NCBI RefSeq assembly: GCF_022662335.1
Contig: NZ_JAKNQJ010000003.1
Location: forward strand, 1-64,000
DNA from: Sphingomonas sp. CROZ-RG-20F-R02-07
GTDB lineage: Bacteria; Pseudomonadota; Alphaproteobacteria; Sphingomonadales; Sphingomonadaceae
DNA: 64,000 nucleotides
Direction: 5' to 3'
This document shows positions 49,958 through 61,022 of this stretch, one piece after another. A program made the position numbers and the translations under genes. Below the pieces are notes generated by a model, which was not told the origin of the DNA, made no database searches, and saw nothing but the letters and a program-made list of their open reading frames with translations. Positions within the stretch are counted from its first letter, which is position 1. Each line of letters opens with the position of its first letter.

Positions 49958-50344
49958 ATGATCGGTTACGCGACGCTCGGCACCAACGATATCGAACGCG
50001 CCCGCACCTTCTACGACGGGCTGATCGGCGCGCTCGGCGGGCAGCGGGTGCTGGAAATCCCCGATGCGCGCGGGTTCACCATGTACGGCGCGGGCCGGGA
50101 CAAGCCGATGCTGGCGATCACGAAGCCCTATGACGGCGCCCCCGCGACCGCGGGCAACGGCACGATGGTGGCGCTCGTCGCCGAAAGCCGCGAACAGGTC
50201 GACAGCGTCCATGCCAAGGCGCTGGCGCTGGGCGCGACCGACGAGGGCGCGCCGGGCCAGCGCGGGCCCGACTCGATGAAGCTGTATGGCGCCTATTTCC
50301 GCGATCCGGATGGCAACAAGTTCTTCGTGCACAAATTCGGCTGA
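49958..50344 (+). CDS. VOC-superfamily (glyoxalase-like) protein
   Basis: A 128-residue protein with two beta-alpha-beta-beta-beta modules: GYATLGTNDIERARTFYDGL and the end block YGAYFRDPDGNKFFVHKFG with the metal-site Glu replaced in the usual DPDGN-x-E/F position. AGGAG lies about 8 bases before the ATG. Substrate unknown; related to bleomycin-resistance/glyoxalase folds. Confidence 0.88.
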   Translation: MIGYATLGTNDIERARTFYDGLIGALGGQRVLEIPDARGFTMYGAGRDKPMLAITKPYDGAPATAGNGTMVALVAESREQVDSVHAKALALGATDEGAPGQRGPDSMKLYGAYFRDPDGNKFFVHKFG

Positions 50345-50395
50345 GCCGGCCGAAGCACGCTCTCCGCCGTCGAGCCTTCGCCGGCGCCACAGCCC

Positions 50396-50419
50396 CTTCG
50401 ACAAGCTCAGGGCGAACGG
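50396..50419. repeat. Dispersed palindromic repeat, half copy 4
   Basis: CTTCGACAAGCTCAGGGCGA (then ACGG) matches one arm of copy 2. The facing arm is absent, so this is a half element, between the converging VOC and hom genes. Confidence 0.75.
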
Positions 50420-50441
50420 TGCAGGCCAAGGTCGTCAGCCG

Positions 50442-51731
50442 CTAGCTGAGGATATGCATCCACATCGGCTGGCCCACCACGCTCTGCGATCCGCGCAGCC
50501 GTTCGAGCGCGGCGGCGACCGCGCGTTCCGGGCCCTCGTGCGTCACGATCGCCACCATCGCGGCGCCGCTCGCGGTGGTGCCGCGCTGGATCAGGCTTTC
50601 GATCGACACGCCCGCGTCGCGCATCGCGGTGGCGATCTCGGCGAGCACGCCCACCCGGTCCATGACGGTGAAGCGCAGATAGGCGCGGCAGCGGCGATCG
50701 GCGCTGTCCTGCGGCGGCGCCTGATCCAGCGCATCGGCAGGCATTGCATAGGCCGGGCCGAATTCGCCGCGCGCGATGTCGATCAGGTCGGCGACCACCG
50801 CGCTCGCGGTGGGGCCCTCGCCCGCGCCCGCGCCCTGGAAGAACAGCGGCCCCACGAAGTTGCCGTGCGCGACGACGGCGTTCAGCGCGCCCGTCACATG
50901 CGCCAGCGGATGGCCCATCGGCACCAGATGCGGATGGATGCGCTGGAACAGGCCGCCTGCCCCCACCTCGGCCACGCCCACCAGCCGCACGCGGTAGCCG
51001 AGCGCCGCCGCTTCGGCGATGTCGGCGGCGATCACCTCGCGGATGCCCTGCACCGCCACGCCGGCAAAGGCCGGCTGGGTGCCGAACGCGACGCTCGCCA
51101 GGATCGACAATTTGTGCGCGGCGTCGATGCCGTCGATGTCGAACGCGGGATCGGCTTCGGCATAGCCCAGCGCCTGCGCCTCGGCGAGCACGTCGCCGAA
51201 GTCGCGGCCGCTCGCCTCCATCGCCGAGAGGATGAAATTGCAGGTGCCGTTGAGGATGCCGTAGACGCGCTCGATCACATTGGCCGCGGCGCCGTCGCGT
51301 AGCCCCTTGATGACCGGGATACCGCCCGCCACCGCCGCCTCGAACGCCAGCGGCGCGCGCGCCGTCTCGGCGGCGCGGGCGAGTTCCAGCCCGTGATGCG
51401 CGATCATTGCCTTGTTGGCGGTGACGAGCCCCTTGCCCGCCGCCAGCGTCTCGCGCGCGAGCGTGAGCGCGGGGCCGTCCGATCCGCCGATCAGCTCGAC
51501 CACCACGTCGACGTCGGGATGGCTGGCCAGCGCGGTCGTGTCGTCGATCCACGCGAAGCCCGACAGGTCGAGCCCGCGATCGCGGTTCCGGTCGCGCGCC
51601 GAGACGGCCACGATCTCGATCGAACGCCCGGCGCGGCGCGCGATCAGGTCGCGGTTGGCCGCGAGCACGCGGATCACGCCGCCCCCGACCGTCCCCAGCC
51701 CCGCCAGGCCAACCCGCAACACATCCGCCAT
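50442..51731 (-). CDS. hom: Homoserine dehydrogenase
   Basis: A 429-residue enzyme reducing aspartate semialdehyde to homoserine on the threonine/methionine route. The NAD(P) fingerprint is GLAGLGTVGGGV at residue 8; the catalytic domain has VTANKAMIAHHG, GILNGTCNFIL and EADPAFDIDGIDAAHKL (catalytic Lys/Asp); a C-terminal ACT domain (about 348-425, FTVMDRVGVLAEI) is the allosteric threonine sensor. Full length. Confidence 0.96.
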   Translation of the reverse strand: MADVLRVGLAGLGTVGGGVIRVLAANRDLIARRAGRSIEIVAVSARDRNRDRGLDLSGFAWIDDTTALASHPDVDVVVELIGGSDGPALTLARETLAAGKGLVTANKAMIAHHGLELARAAETARAPLAFEAAVAGGIPVIKGLRDGAAANVIERVYGILNGTCNFILSAMEASGRDFGDVLAEAQALGYAEADPAFDIDGIDAAHKLSILASVAFGTQPAFAGVAVQGIREVIAADIAEAAALGYRVRLVGVAEVGAGGLFQRIHPHLVPMGHPLAHVTGALNAVVAHGNFVGPLFFQGAGAGEGPTASAVVADLIDIARGEFGPAYAMPADALDQAPPQDSADRRCRAYLRFTVMDRVGVLAEIATAMRDAGVSIESLIQRGTTASGAAMVAIVTHEGPERAVAAALERLRGSQSVVGQPMWMHILS

Positions 51732-51876
51732 CGTCTCGCTCCCCGCGCTTCGACCGTGTTGCTAGGGAGCGCGGGACGCGCTGGCTAGAGCGGATCGACG
51801 CACCCGCGCGAACGGCGCTGTCCCCTGGCGCCCGGCCGTGCCACTATGCCCGTCCCTTCCCTTGTGCGAGCACCGC

Positions 51877-53823
51877 ATGGCCTCCATTCCCCGCCCCGCC
51901 GCCGAACTGACGCTGCGCGGCATCGCGCTCGGCGCGATCATCACGCTGCTGTTCACCGCCGCCAACGTCTATCTGGGGCTGAAGGTGGGGCTGACCTTCG
52001 CGACCTCGATCCCGGCCGCGGTGATCTCGATGGCGGTGCTGAAGCTGTTCGACGACGCCTCGATCCTGGAGAACAACATCGTCCAGACGATCGCGTCGGC
52101 CGCGGGCACGCTGGCGGCGATCATCTTCGTGCTGCCGGGGCTGATCCTCGTCGGCTGGTGGACGGGCTTTCCCTATTGGACGACGGTGGGCGTGTGCGCG
52201 ACGGGCGGCATCCTGGGCGTGATGTTCTCGGTGCCGTTGCGCCGTGCGCTCGTGACGGGATCGGACCTGCCCTATCCCGAGGGCGTCGCCGCCGCCGAAG
52301 TGCTGAAGGTGGGCGCGGGCTCGGCCGATGGCGACGCGGAAAACGCGAAGGGGCTGCGCGTCATCCTGCTCGGCTCGCTCGTCTCGGCGGGCTTCGCGCT
52401 GCTGGCGGCGATGAAGCTGGTGGCGAGCGAGGCCGCCAAGAACTTCCGCGTGGGCGCGGGCGCGAGCGGCGTCTCGACCAGCTTCTCGATGGCGCTGATC
52501 GGCGTCGGCCATCTCGTGGGCATCAGCGTCGGCGCGGCGATGTTCGCGGGCATGCTGATCGCCTGGGTGGGGCTGATGCCCTATCTGACGCACGCCATGC
52601 CCGGCGGGGTGGACGATATCGTCGGCGCGGTGTTCCACACCAAGGTGCGCTTCATCGGCGCGGGCACGATCGGCGTCGCCGCGCTGTGGACGCTGCTGAA
52701 GATCCTCGGCCCGATCCTCGGCGGCATCCGCTCGGCGATGGCGGCGTCGCGCGCACGCGGCGCCGGCGAGACACTAGAGCTGACCGAGCGCGACCTGCCG
52801 ATCGGGATCGTCGCGCTGGCGATCCTGGCCATGCTGCCGCCGATCGCCTTCCTGTTGTGGCAATTCGCCGCCGGCGGCCCGATCGCGGCGGATGCGGGCG
52901 CGGTGATCGCGGGGACGATCCTCTACATCCTCGTCATCGGCATCGTGATCGCCTCGGTGTGCGGCTATATGGCCGGGCTGATCGGTGCGTCCAATTCGCC
53001 GGTGTCGGGCGTCGGCATCCTCGCGGTGCTGGGCGCCTCGCTGCTGCTGGTGGCGGTCTACGGGCACAGCACCGATGTGGCGCGGACGAACGCGCTGATC
53101 GCCTATGCGCTGTTCACCACCGCGATCATCTTCTCCATCGCGACGATCTCGAACGACAATCTCCAGGATCTGAAGACCGGCCAGCTGGTGGGCGCCACCC
53201 CGTGGAAGCAGCAGGTGGCGCTGGTGCTGGGGGTGATCTTCGGATCGCTGATGATCCCCTATGTGCTCGGCCTGCTGAAGACCGCGTTCGGGTTTCAGGG
53301 GATGCCGGGCGCCGGGCCCGCGGCGCTCGCTGCGCCGCAGGCGGCGCTGATCTCGGCGCTGGCCAAGGGCGTGCTCGGCGGCGATCTCGACTGGAGCCTG
53401 ATCGGTGCGGGCGCGGGGATCGGCGTGGTGGCGATCGCGCTGGACGAGGCGCTGGGCCGCGCGGGCAAGCTTCGCCTGCCGCCGCTGGCGCTCGGCATGG
53501 GCATCTATCTGCCGATGTCGCTCACGCTGCTGATCCCGGTCGGCGCGGTGATCGGCCGGGCCTATGACGGCTGGGCCGCGCGCACGCCCAACCCCGATTT
53601 CGCCGCGCGCATGGGCGTGCTGGCGGCGACGGGGCTGATCGTGGGCGAGAGCCTGTTCGGCGTCCTGTTCGCCGGCATCGTCGGCGCGAGCGGCCAATCG
53701 GACGCGCTGGCGGTGGTGGGCGACGGCTTTGCCGGCCCCGCGCTGATCGCCGCGCCGCTGTTGTTCGCCGCCGCGATCGCCGGCCTGTATGCGCGGACGC
53801 GGACGCTGGCGGGCACGCGGTAA
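51877..53823 (+). CDS. OPT-family oligopeptide/metal-chelate transporter
   Basis: A 648-residue inner-membrane protein with roughly 14 hydrophobic segments. OPT signatures include LTLRGIALGAIITLLFTAANVYLGLKVG-type start (residues 10-35), TGSDLPYPEGVAAAEVLKVG, and NSPVSGVGILAVLGASLLL. The ATG at 51877 starts just before the first helix; upstream frames add no signal. Known: bacterial OPT proteins import small peptides or metal-peptide chelates using the proton gradient. A 14-base dyad CACCCGGCCGGGTG at 53840 lies between it and the converging chemoreceptor-like gene. Confidence 0.9.
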   Translation: MASIPRPAAELTLRGIALGAIITLLFTAANVYLGLKVGLTFATSIPAAVISMAVLKLFDDASILENNIVQTIASAAGTLAAIIFVLPGLILVGWWTGFPYWTTVGVCATGGILGVMFSVPLRRALVTGSDLPYPEGVAAAEVLKVGAGSADGDAENAKGLRVILLGSLVSAGFALLAAMKLVASEAAKNFRVGAGASGVSTSFSMALIGVGHLVGISVGAAMFAGMLIAWVGLMPYLTHAMPGGVDDIVGAVFHTKVRFIGAGTIGVAALWTLLKILGPILGGIRSAMAASRARGAGETLELTERDLPIGIVALAILAMLPPIAFLLWQFAAGGPIAADAGAVIAGTILYILVIGIVIASVCGYMAGLIGASNSPVSGVGILAVLGASLLLVAVYGHSTDVARTNALIAYALFTTAIIFSIATISNDNLQDLKTGQLVGATPWKQQVALVLGVIFGSLMIPYVLGLLKTAFGFQGMPGAGPAALAAPQAALISALAKGVLGGDLDWSLIGAGAGIGVVAIALDEALGRAGKLRLPPLALGMGIYLPMSLTLLIPVGAVIGRAYDGWAARTPNPDFAARMGVLAATGLIVGESLFGVLFAGIVGASGQSDALAVVGDGFAGPALIAAPLLFAAAIAGLYARTRTLAGTR

Positions 53824-53856
53824 CGGGACGCCGGCCCGTCACCCGGCCGGGTGAGA

Positions 53857-55155
53857 TCAGTTCGGTCGTTCGGCGGCCACGGGGGCCGGCGTCTCTTCCA
53901 ACCGGCTGCGCAGGATCTCCGCTTCCTCCAGCAGCAGGATCGACGCCGCCGTCACGTCGTGCGCGTGCAGGCCGACGTTCCTGGACACTTCGACCAGAAC
54001 GCTCACCTCGGCGCCCACCTCGCCGCGGACGGAGGCCTTGCGCGCGGCGGCGTCCGCCAGGGCACCGGAATGGACGCGCATCTGCTCCATGGTCGTCGAT
54101 AGATCGCCGCACCGGCGGATGACATCGGCCACTGTCTCGCGGATCGCGCCGAGTTCGACGCCGATCTGATGCGTCGCCTCCGCGGTGCGGGTAGCCATCT
54201 GCTTCACCTCATGGGCGACGACGGCGAAGCCCCGGCCCGCATCCCCGGCGCGCGCGGCCTCGATCGAGGCATTGAGCGCCAGCAGACGGCTTTGCGCGGC
54301 GATCGCGCTGATCATGCCGGCGACCGATGCGACGCCGTCGATGTGCGTGCCCAGCCCGTGAACGGCGTCGCACGTTCCCTTCGCGCTATCCGTCGAACGT
54401 TCGATATCGTCCACGATGACGACCATGCTGTCCTGCATCTCGCCGCCAAGATCGACCAGCGCGCGCACATTCTCGACCGCCGCCTCGGATTGCCGGATGC
54501 CGGATTGCGCCAGATGGGCGAGCGTCTGCGCCTTGCGATCGAGCGTCTGGGCGGCCGTGTCCAGCGCCGCCCCCACCTGCCGGACCAGCACGGCGCGCTC
54601 CTTCTGCTCGATCAGCAGCCGGCGCATCTCCAGCCGGTCCATGACGATCCGGGCCAGCATGGCAAGCTGCCGGCGCTCGTCCCCGTCGAACGCGGTGCGC
54701 GGGGCCGGATCGAAGATACTCAGCGTGCCGATGGTCTTTCCGTCGGGCGTGACGAGCGGAGCGCCGGCGTAGAATCGGATATGCGGCGGCCCGATCACCA
54801 GGGGATCGTCGGCGAACCGCGCGTCCTTGGTCGCATCGAGGACCATCAAGACACCGTCGCCGGCGATCGCGTGCGCGCAAAAGGCATCGATCCCGCCGGG
54901 CATGCCAATGTCCGCACCCCGCCGCGCCCTGAATGATTGCCGCCCGGTATCGATGAGGCTGACGCTGCTGTTCGCCACATGGAACAGGCTCTCCGCGATA
55001 CGCGCCGTGTCGTCGAACACCGGCTCCGAGGAAAGCGCGGGATCAGCGGGCGTCCGCCGGTCCATGGCGGCCGCGAACGCATCGGGCTCGGCAAGAAAGG
55101 GATTAGAGTGCACGCGACCTCCGGACCGGGTGGCATCCAATGCCATCCCGTCCAT
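53857..55155 (-). CDS. Soluble GAF-domain chemoreceptor-like protein
   Basis: A 432-residue cytoplasmic protein. Residues about 45-185 form a GAF sensor ([34 protein letters not shown]). A coiled coil and MCP signalling domain (about 200-400) follow, with the hairpin tip [20 protein letters not shown] and [15 protein letters not shown]. There is no membrane helix, so it senses a cytoplasmic signal and would contact CheA/CheW if these exist elsewhere. No adaptation (CheR/CheB) genes are nearby. The GAF with FCAHAI resembles those found with light or redox inputs, but no chromophore Cys is certain. Confidence 0.85.
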   Translation of the reverse strand: MDGMALDATRSGGRVHSNPFLAEPDAFAAAMDRRTPADPALSSEPVFDDTARIAESLFHVANSSVSLIDTGRQSFRARRGADIGMPGGIDAFCAHAIAGDGVLMVLDATKDARFADDPLVIGPPHIRFYAGAPLVTPDGKTIGTLSIFDPAPRTAFDGDERRQLAMLARIVMDRLEMRRLLIEQKERAVLVRQVGAALDTAAQTLDRKAQTLAHLAQSGIRQSEAAVENVRALVDLGGEMQDSMVVIVDDIERSTDSAKGTCDAVHGLGTHIDGVASVAGMISAIAAQSRLLALNASIEAARAGDAGRGFAVVAHEVKQMATRTAEATHQIGVELGAIRETVADVIRRCGDLSTTMEQMRVHSGALADAAARKASVRGEVGAEVSVLVEVSRNVGLHAHDVTAASILLLEEAEILRSRLEETPAPVAAERPN

Positions 55156-55212
55156 GTCTTAAAACAGACCCATTCCTGTTTGATTAACGGGCGAACCGCG
55201 CCTGGCCGCGCA

Positions 55213-56493
55213 TCACATCGCCGCGATCAGCGCCGCGATGCGGACGAAAGCGAACCCGATCGAGCTGTCCGCGATGCCGTAAGGCAGGAAGATGCGGTCG
55301 CCGTGGCGGATCGCGCCGCAGCTATAGACGACATTGGGCACATAGCCCTCGCGGTCCTGATCCTTGGCGGCGAGCAGCGGCTCCTGCATGCGGCCGATCA
55401 CCTTGGACGGATCGTCCTTGTCGAGCAGCACCGCGCCGATCGAATATTTGCGCATCGCGCCAACGCCGTGAGTCAGCAGCAGCCAGCCCTCGTCCAGCTC
55501 GATCGGCGGCCCGCAATTGCCGATCTGCACCAGCTCCCAGGGCAATGTCGGGCGCAGGATCATCTCGCCCTCGTCCCAATGCTCCAGCGTGTCCGATTTC
55601 AGCAGGAACAGATTCTCGCCGTCCTGCCGGCCGATCATCATATACTGGCCGCCCACCTTGCGGGGGAACAGCGCCATGCCCTTGTTGCGCGCCGCCGGGC
55701 CCGTCATCGGCACCAGATCGAACGCGCGGAAATCGCGGGTGCGCATCAGCTCGGACTGGATCACCGATCCGTTATAGGCGGTGTAGGTGCCGATCCATTC
55801 CCAACTGCCGTCGTCATGCTGGAAATGGACGATCCGCAGATCCTCCAGCCCCTTGGACTGCGCCTGGGTGATCGGGAAGATGACCGTGCCCGACAGCGTG
55901 CTGTCGCGGTGGCGATACACCGTCACCGGCCCCTCGGGCATCTCGTCCTCGCTCACGCGCACCATATCGGTGGCGGTCGCGAACGGCGGCTCGGGCGCGA
56001 GCTTAAGCTCGTTGCGATCGGTGATGATGCCCTCGCGGAACGCAACCGACGAGATATGCCCCTCACCCACCGCGCGCATCGACATCAGGATGCGCTGCGA
56101 TCCGGGCGGCATGCCGGTCTGGTCGAAATGCGGCACCGCGCTCGGGTTCATCAGCGCGGCGGCGGCATAGCTGTATTCGTGGCAGAAATAGGCACCGATC
56201 AACTGGCGCTTCTCGTCGCCGATCTCGGCGCCGTTCAGCCCGAGCTGCTCCTCGATCTGGTCGTAGCGCGTCATGAACACGCGGCGCGTCTGCCAGTGGC
56301 GCGCCTCGAAATCCTTCAGCACGATCTCGAGCTGGTTGGCCGCCTCGATCGGCGACATGCGCAGCACTTCGCCGACCATCCGCTCCGTCCGGCCCGGCGT
56401 GACGCCGTTCACGCTGCGGGGGATGTGGAAAGGCCGCACGACGACCCGCGAGGGATCGGCATGCAGCCGCAGGCTGTGGGTGAACAAATCCAT
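55213..56493 (-). CDS. GH130 mannoside phosphorylase-like protein
   Basis: A 426-residue five-bladed beta-propeller of GH130. Conserved segments are VNGVTPGRTERMVGEV, MSMRAVGEGHISSVAFR, HDDGSWEWIGTYTAYNGS, ARNKGMALFPRKVGGQY and NCGPPIELDEGWLLLTHGVG. Known: GH130 enzymes phosphorolyse beta-1,2- or beta-1,4-mannosides (some hydrolyse them). The ATG at 56493 is chosen because longer frames overlap the glycosyltransferase gene; a TTG at 56526 is possible. It follows the glycosyltransferase gene by 52 bases on the same strand. Whether it acts in mannan turnover or on the N-glycan core Man-GlcNAc cannot be told from the sequence. Confidence 0.85.
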   Translation of the reverse strand: MDLFTHSLRLHADPSRVVVRPFHIPRSVNGVTPGRTERMVGEVLRMSPIEAANQLEIVLKDFEARHWQTRRVFMTRYDQIEEQLGLNGAEIGDEKRQLIGAYFCHEYSYAAAALMNPSAVPHFDQTGMPPGSQRILMSMRAVGEGHISSVAFREGIITDRNELKLAPEPPFATATDMVRVSEDEMPEGPVTVYRHRDSTLSGTVIFPITQAQSKGLEDLRIVHFQHDDGSWEWIGTYTAYNGSVIQSELMRTRDFRAFDLVPMTGPAARNKGMALFPRKVGGQYMMIGRQDGENLFLLKSDTLEHWDEGEMILRPTLPWELVQIGNCGPPIELDEGWLLLTHGVGAMRKYSIGAVLLDKDDPSKVIGRMQEPLLAAKDQDREGYVPNVVYSCGAIRHGDRIFLPYGIADSSIGFAFVRIAALIAAM

Positions 56494-56545
56494 CGCGAAC
56501 GCAGCCTCGCTCGTATCCGTGACCAACGCGACGCCGCCAGCGAGG

Positions 56546-58819
56546 CTAGGCGACGTCGCGCGAGGCTCCTGACACGCTTTCGGCCAGCTTTGAAAGCCCC
56601 GAAATCGCGCAACTGGCGAGTTGCAGCGCCAGAATCGACTCCGCACCCTGATTGCGGTTGAGCCCGGTCGGCATCAGCCCGTCGAAACAGCCGCCATCGT
56701 CGGTCGAGGCCAGCGGCATATCGAGATCGTTCGCGCCCAGGAACCAGCCATAGGCGCGCATCGCCTCGTCGTACCAGCGCCGCTCGCCCGTCGCCTCGAA
56801 TGCCGCGGTGCACGCATCGACGGTGGCCTGCGCCTCCAGCGGCTGCTGGTCGAACTGAAGCGGCGCGCCATAGGGGCGGCCGAAGCTTTCGGTGCCGACC
56901 GCGCGGAAACGGCCCTCGGGCGAGGTCTGCTGGCCGACGATCCATTCGAGCGTCGACAGGCCGCAGCGGACGAGATCGTCGCGCTCCAGCGCCTGGCCAG
57001 CGCGGATCAGCGCCTGCGGCAGACGGGCATTGTCATAGGCCAGCACGATCTCGAACCATTGCCATTCGGGGCGGCGCGTCTCGGCCAGCAATTCGAGCAG
57101 GCCGTCGGGGAAACGCTGCAGGATCTGGAGCGCGAGCACATGGCCCGGCCGCGCCTCCAGCATCGCCGCCGCGCCCAGCATCGCGAACGCCTGCGCGCGC
57201 GGGCTGCCCAGCTCGAACGCCATGCTGGCGGTCAGGTCGAACATCGCGGTCGCCCAGTCGCGATGCTTGCGCTCGTGCGCGTCGCGCGCGGTGACGCCCA
57301 GCGCCCACAAGGTGCGGCCGTTCGAGTCTTCCGATCCGAATTCCTCGCACCAGGTCCGGTCGAAATTCATGAAGTTGCGGAACCGGCGTGCCTCGGGGTT
57401 CCAGGCATATTGCAGAAACGAGCCGTAGATCGTCATCCACTTGTCGCGCGTGGTGGCGTCGATGTCGGGGATCGCGCTCATCAGCATCAGCGCGCGGGCA
57501 TTGTCGTCGATGCAATAACCGTGGCGGCGATCGGGGATCGAGAAGATCGAATGCTGGAGCATGCCGGTCGAATCGCTCATCCGGATTACGGCGGCGAGAT
57601 CCGGGGCGAGCGGCTTGGGCGTGATCGCCGGCTTGGCGAGCCGCGTCGGGCGCGCGGCGACGCTGGCGCGGATCTGCGCGATCGCGGCCTCGGCGAGGCG
57701 CGGCCAGATCATCGTGCGGCCACGCGCATAGGCGCGCTGCGACAGGCGGTTGAGGTCGCGGTCGTTGGTCAGCAGCCGGTCGATCTCGCGCGCGAACGCC
57801 GCAACGTCGCGGAAGTCGACGAGGACGCCGTGCCCGTCCGCCAGGATCTCGGTGGCATGCGCATAGGGGGTGGAGACCACCGCCTTGCCGACGCCCACCG
57901 CATAGGACAGCGTACCCGAGGTGATCTGCGCCGGATTGGTATAGGGCGTCGCATAGATGTCGGCCGCCTGGAGATAGCGCAGCAGCTCGTCATGCTCGAC
58001 GAAGGAATTGACGAAGCGAACATTGTCGCTGACGCCGAGCGAGGCCGCGAGATCCTTCAGCCGGTCGCGATAGGCTTCGCCCTCATGCGCGACGAGATTG
58101 GGATGCGTGGCGCCCAGCACGACATAGAGTAGGTCGGGATGATGTGCGATCACCGCGGGCAGCGCCTCGATGATCGTCTCGATCCCCTTGTTGGGCGCGA
58201 GCAGACCGAAGGTGAGCACCACCTTGCGCCCATCCCAGCCGAACTCGCCCTTCAGCGTGTCGGGATCGACCATCTCGCGATCGGGCACGCCGTGCGGGAT
58301 CATTGCGAGCTGGCGCGGATTGGCGCCATAGACGCGCTGCAGGATGTCGGCGCCGCGATCGGCCATCACGACGATCTTGGCGGCGCGGCGCAGCAGCCCC
58401 TCCATCACCCGACGCTCGTCGACATTGGGCTTTTCGAGGATGGTGTGGAGCGTGACGATCACCGGCAGCGTGGTGCGATCGAGCAGCCCGAGCAGGAATT
58501 CGCCGGCGGGGCCGCCATAGATGCCATATTCGTGCTGCACCCAGATTGCCTGTGCGCCGCTCGCCTCGATGGCGCGGGCGGTGGCGACATAGGCGGAAAG
58601 GTCGTTCTGTGGAATTGTGCCCGTCACTTCGGGCGGATAGGCGTAGCGACCGGGGAAATCGTCCATCGCATAGACGTCGACGGTCAGATCCGGAAAGCGG
58701 CCACGCATCGCGGTGAACACGTCGGTGGTGAAGGTCGCCAGACCACATTTGCGCGGCAAAAAATTCCCGATGAGCGCGATATGGTTGATCGGGCTGGGTC
58801 CATCGGTCGGTACGGTCAT
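56546..58819 (-). CDS. GT4 glycosyltransferase fused to a six-hairpin-like glycosidase domain
   Basis: A 757-residue two-part protein. Residues 1-400 are a GT4 (GT-B) retaining glycosyltransferase: IGNFLPRKCGLATFTTDV at the start, FGLLAPNKGIETII, and the nucleotide-sugar site YATPYTNPAQITSGTLSYAV with HATEIL. Residues about 415-745 look like an alpha/alpha barrel related to glycosidases and epimerases (RRHGYCIDDNARALML, WEEFGS-like WCEEFGSEDSNGRTLWALG, QPLEAQATVDACTAAFEA, STDDGGCFDGLMP). Together with the GH130 gene 52 bases downstream it forms a two-gene cassette. Inferred: synthesis and breakdown of a mannose-type oligosaccharide, but neither donor nor product is known. Confidence 0.85.
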   Translation of the reverse strand: MTVPTDGPSPINHIALIGNFLPRKCGLATFTTDVFTAMRGRFPDLTVDVYAMDDFPGRYAYPPEVTGTIPQNDLSAYVATARAIEASGAQAIWVQHEYGIYGGPAGEFLLGLLDRTTLPVIVTLHTILEKPNVDERRVMEGLLRRAAKIVVMADRGADILQRVYGANPRQLAMIPHGVPDREMVDPDTLKGEFGWDGRKVVLTFGLLAPNKGIETIIEALPAVIAHHPDLLYVVLGATHPNLVAHEGEAYRDRLKDLAASLGVSDNVRFVNSFVEHDELLRYLQAADIYATPYTNPAQITSGTLSYAVGVGKAVVSTPYAHATEILADGHGVLVDFRDVAAFAREIDRLLTNDRDLNRLSQRAYARGRTMIWPRLAEAAIAQIRASVAARPTRLAKPAITPKPLAPDLAAVIRMSDSTGMLQHSIFSIPDRRHGYCIDDNARALMLMSAIPDIDATTRDKWMTIYGSFLQYAWNPEARRFRNFMNFDRTWCEEFGSEDSNGRTLWALGVTARDAHERKHRDWATAMFDLTASMAFELGSPRAQAFAMLGAAAMLEARPGHVLALQILQRFPDGLLELLAETRRPEWQWFEIVLAYDNARLPQALIRAGQALERDDLVRCGLSTLEWIVGQQTSPEGRFRAVGTESFGRPYGAPLQFDQQPLEAQATVDACTAAFEATGERRWYDEAMRAYGWFLGANDLDMPLASTDDGGCFDGLMPTGLNRNQGAESILALQLASCAISGLSKLAESVSGASRDVA

Positions 58820-58950
58820 CGAATATCCCTCGTCAGCCCGGCATCGATGGCCATTGGCCGCATCGATCCCGTCCGTTCATCAACGCGACAGGAAGACGAA
58901 GGTTGCACGTTTGCCGCACTGCGTCAAAATTGTTGCAGCGCGGCGGACGC

Positions 58951-59397
58951 CTAGCCGCGCCCGCGATAGGCAGCCACCCCCTGATCGGGCAGCCAGAGAT
59001 CGGCGGGCGGCGCGGCGGTCTGCCAGAACACGTCGATGGGGATGCCGCCGCGCGGATACCAATAGCCGCCGATGCGTAGCCACACCGGCGCCATCTCGGC
59101 CGCCAGTCGCTCGCCGATGCCGACGGTGCAATCCTCGTGAAACGCGGCATGGTTGCGGAATGCGCCGAGGAAGAGCTTCAGCGACTTCGATTCGACGATC
59201 GTTGCGCCTGGCACATAGTCGATCACCAGATGCGCGAAGTCGGGCTGGCCCGTCACCGGGCAGAGCGAGGTGAATTCCGGCACGGCAAAACGCACCAGAT
59301 AGGTGCGGCCGGCCCGCGGATTGGGAACGTAATCGAGCGTCGCGGCTTCGGGAGACGCGGGAAGCGCGCTCGTCTGGCCCAGGTGCATGGGTGTCAT
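58951..59397 (-). CDS. queF: NADPH-dependent preQ0 reductase QueF
   Basis: A 148-residue T-fold enzyme making preQ1 for the tRNA base queuosine. [15 protein letters not shown] holds catalytic C46 and D53 with the family's 7-residue spacing; [15 protein letters not shown] and FHEDC are also conserved. It is short, the homogeneous type I form. An internal ATG at residue 4 is an alternative start. Divergent from the photolyase gene with 20 bases between. Confidence 0.95.
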   Translation of the reverse strand: MTPMHLGQTSALPASPEAATLDYVPNPRAGRTYLVRFAVPEFTSLCPVTGQPDFAHLVIDYVPGATIVESKSLKLFLGAFRNHAAFHEDCTVGIGERLAAEMAPVWLRIGGYWYPRGGIPIDVFWQTAAPPADLWLPDQGVAAYRGRG

Positions 59398-59417
59398 GAT
59401 CGCGCATATAGGATGAC

Positions 59418-60953
<1,536 letters not shown>

Positions 60954-61022
60954 AGCACGGCCCCGTCTTCGCAAGCCGGGCGGAAAGCTCTACGGCGCGT
61001 CGGCGATGACAGGGAGATCCAT

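Noticed and set aside
47418..49958. 846-codon rightward open frame
   Set aside because: Antisense to uvrB, one of the most conserved genes in the window.
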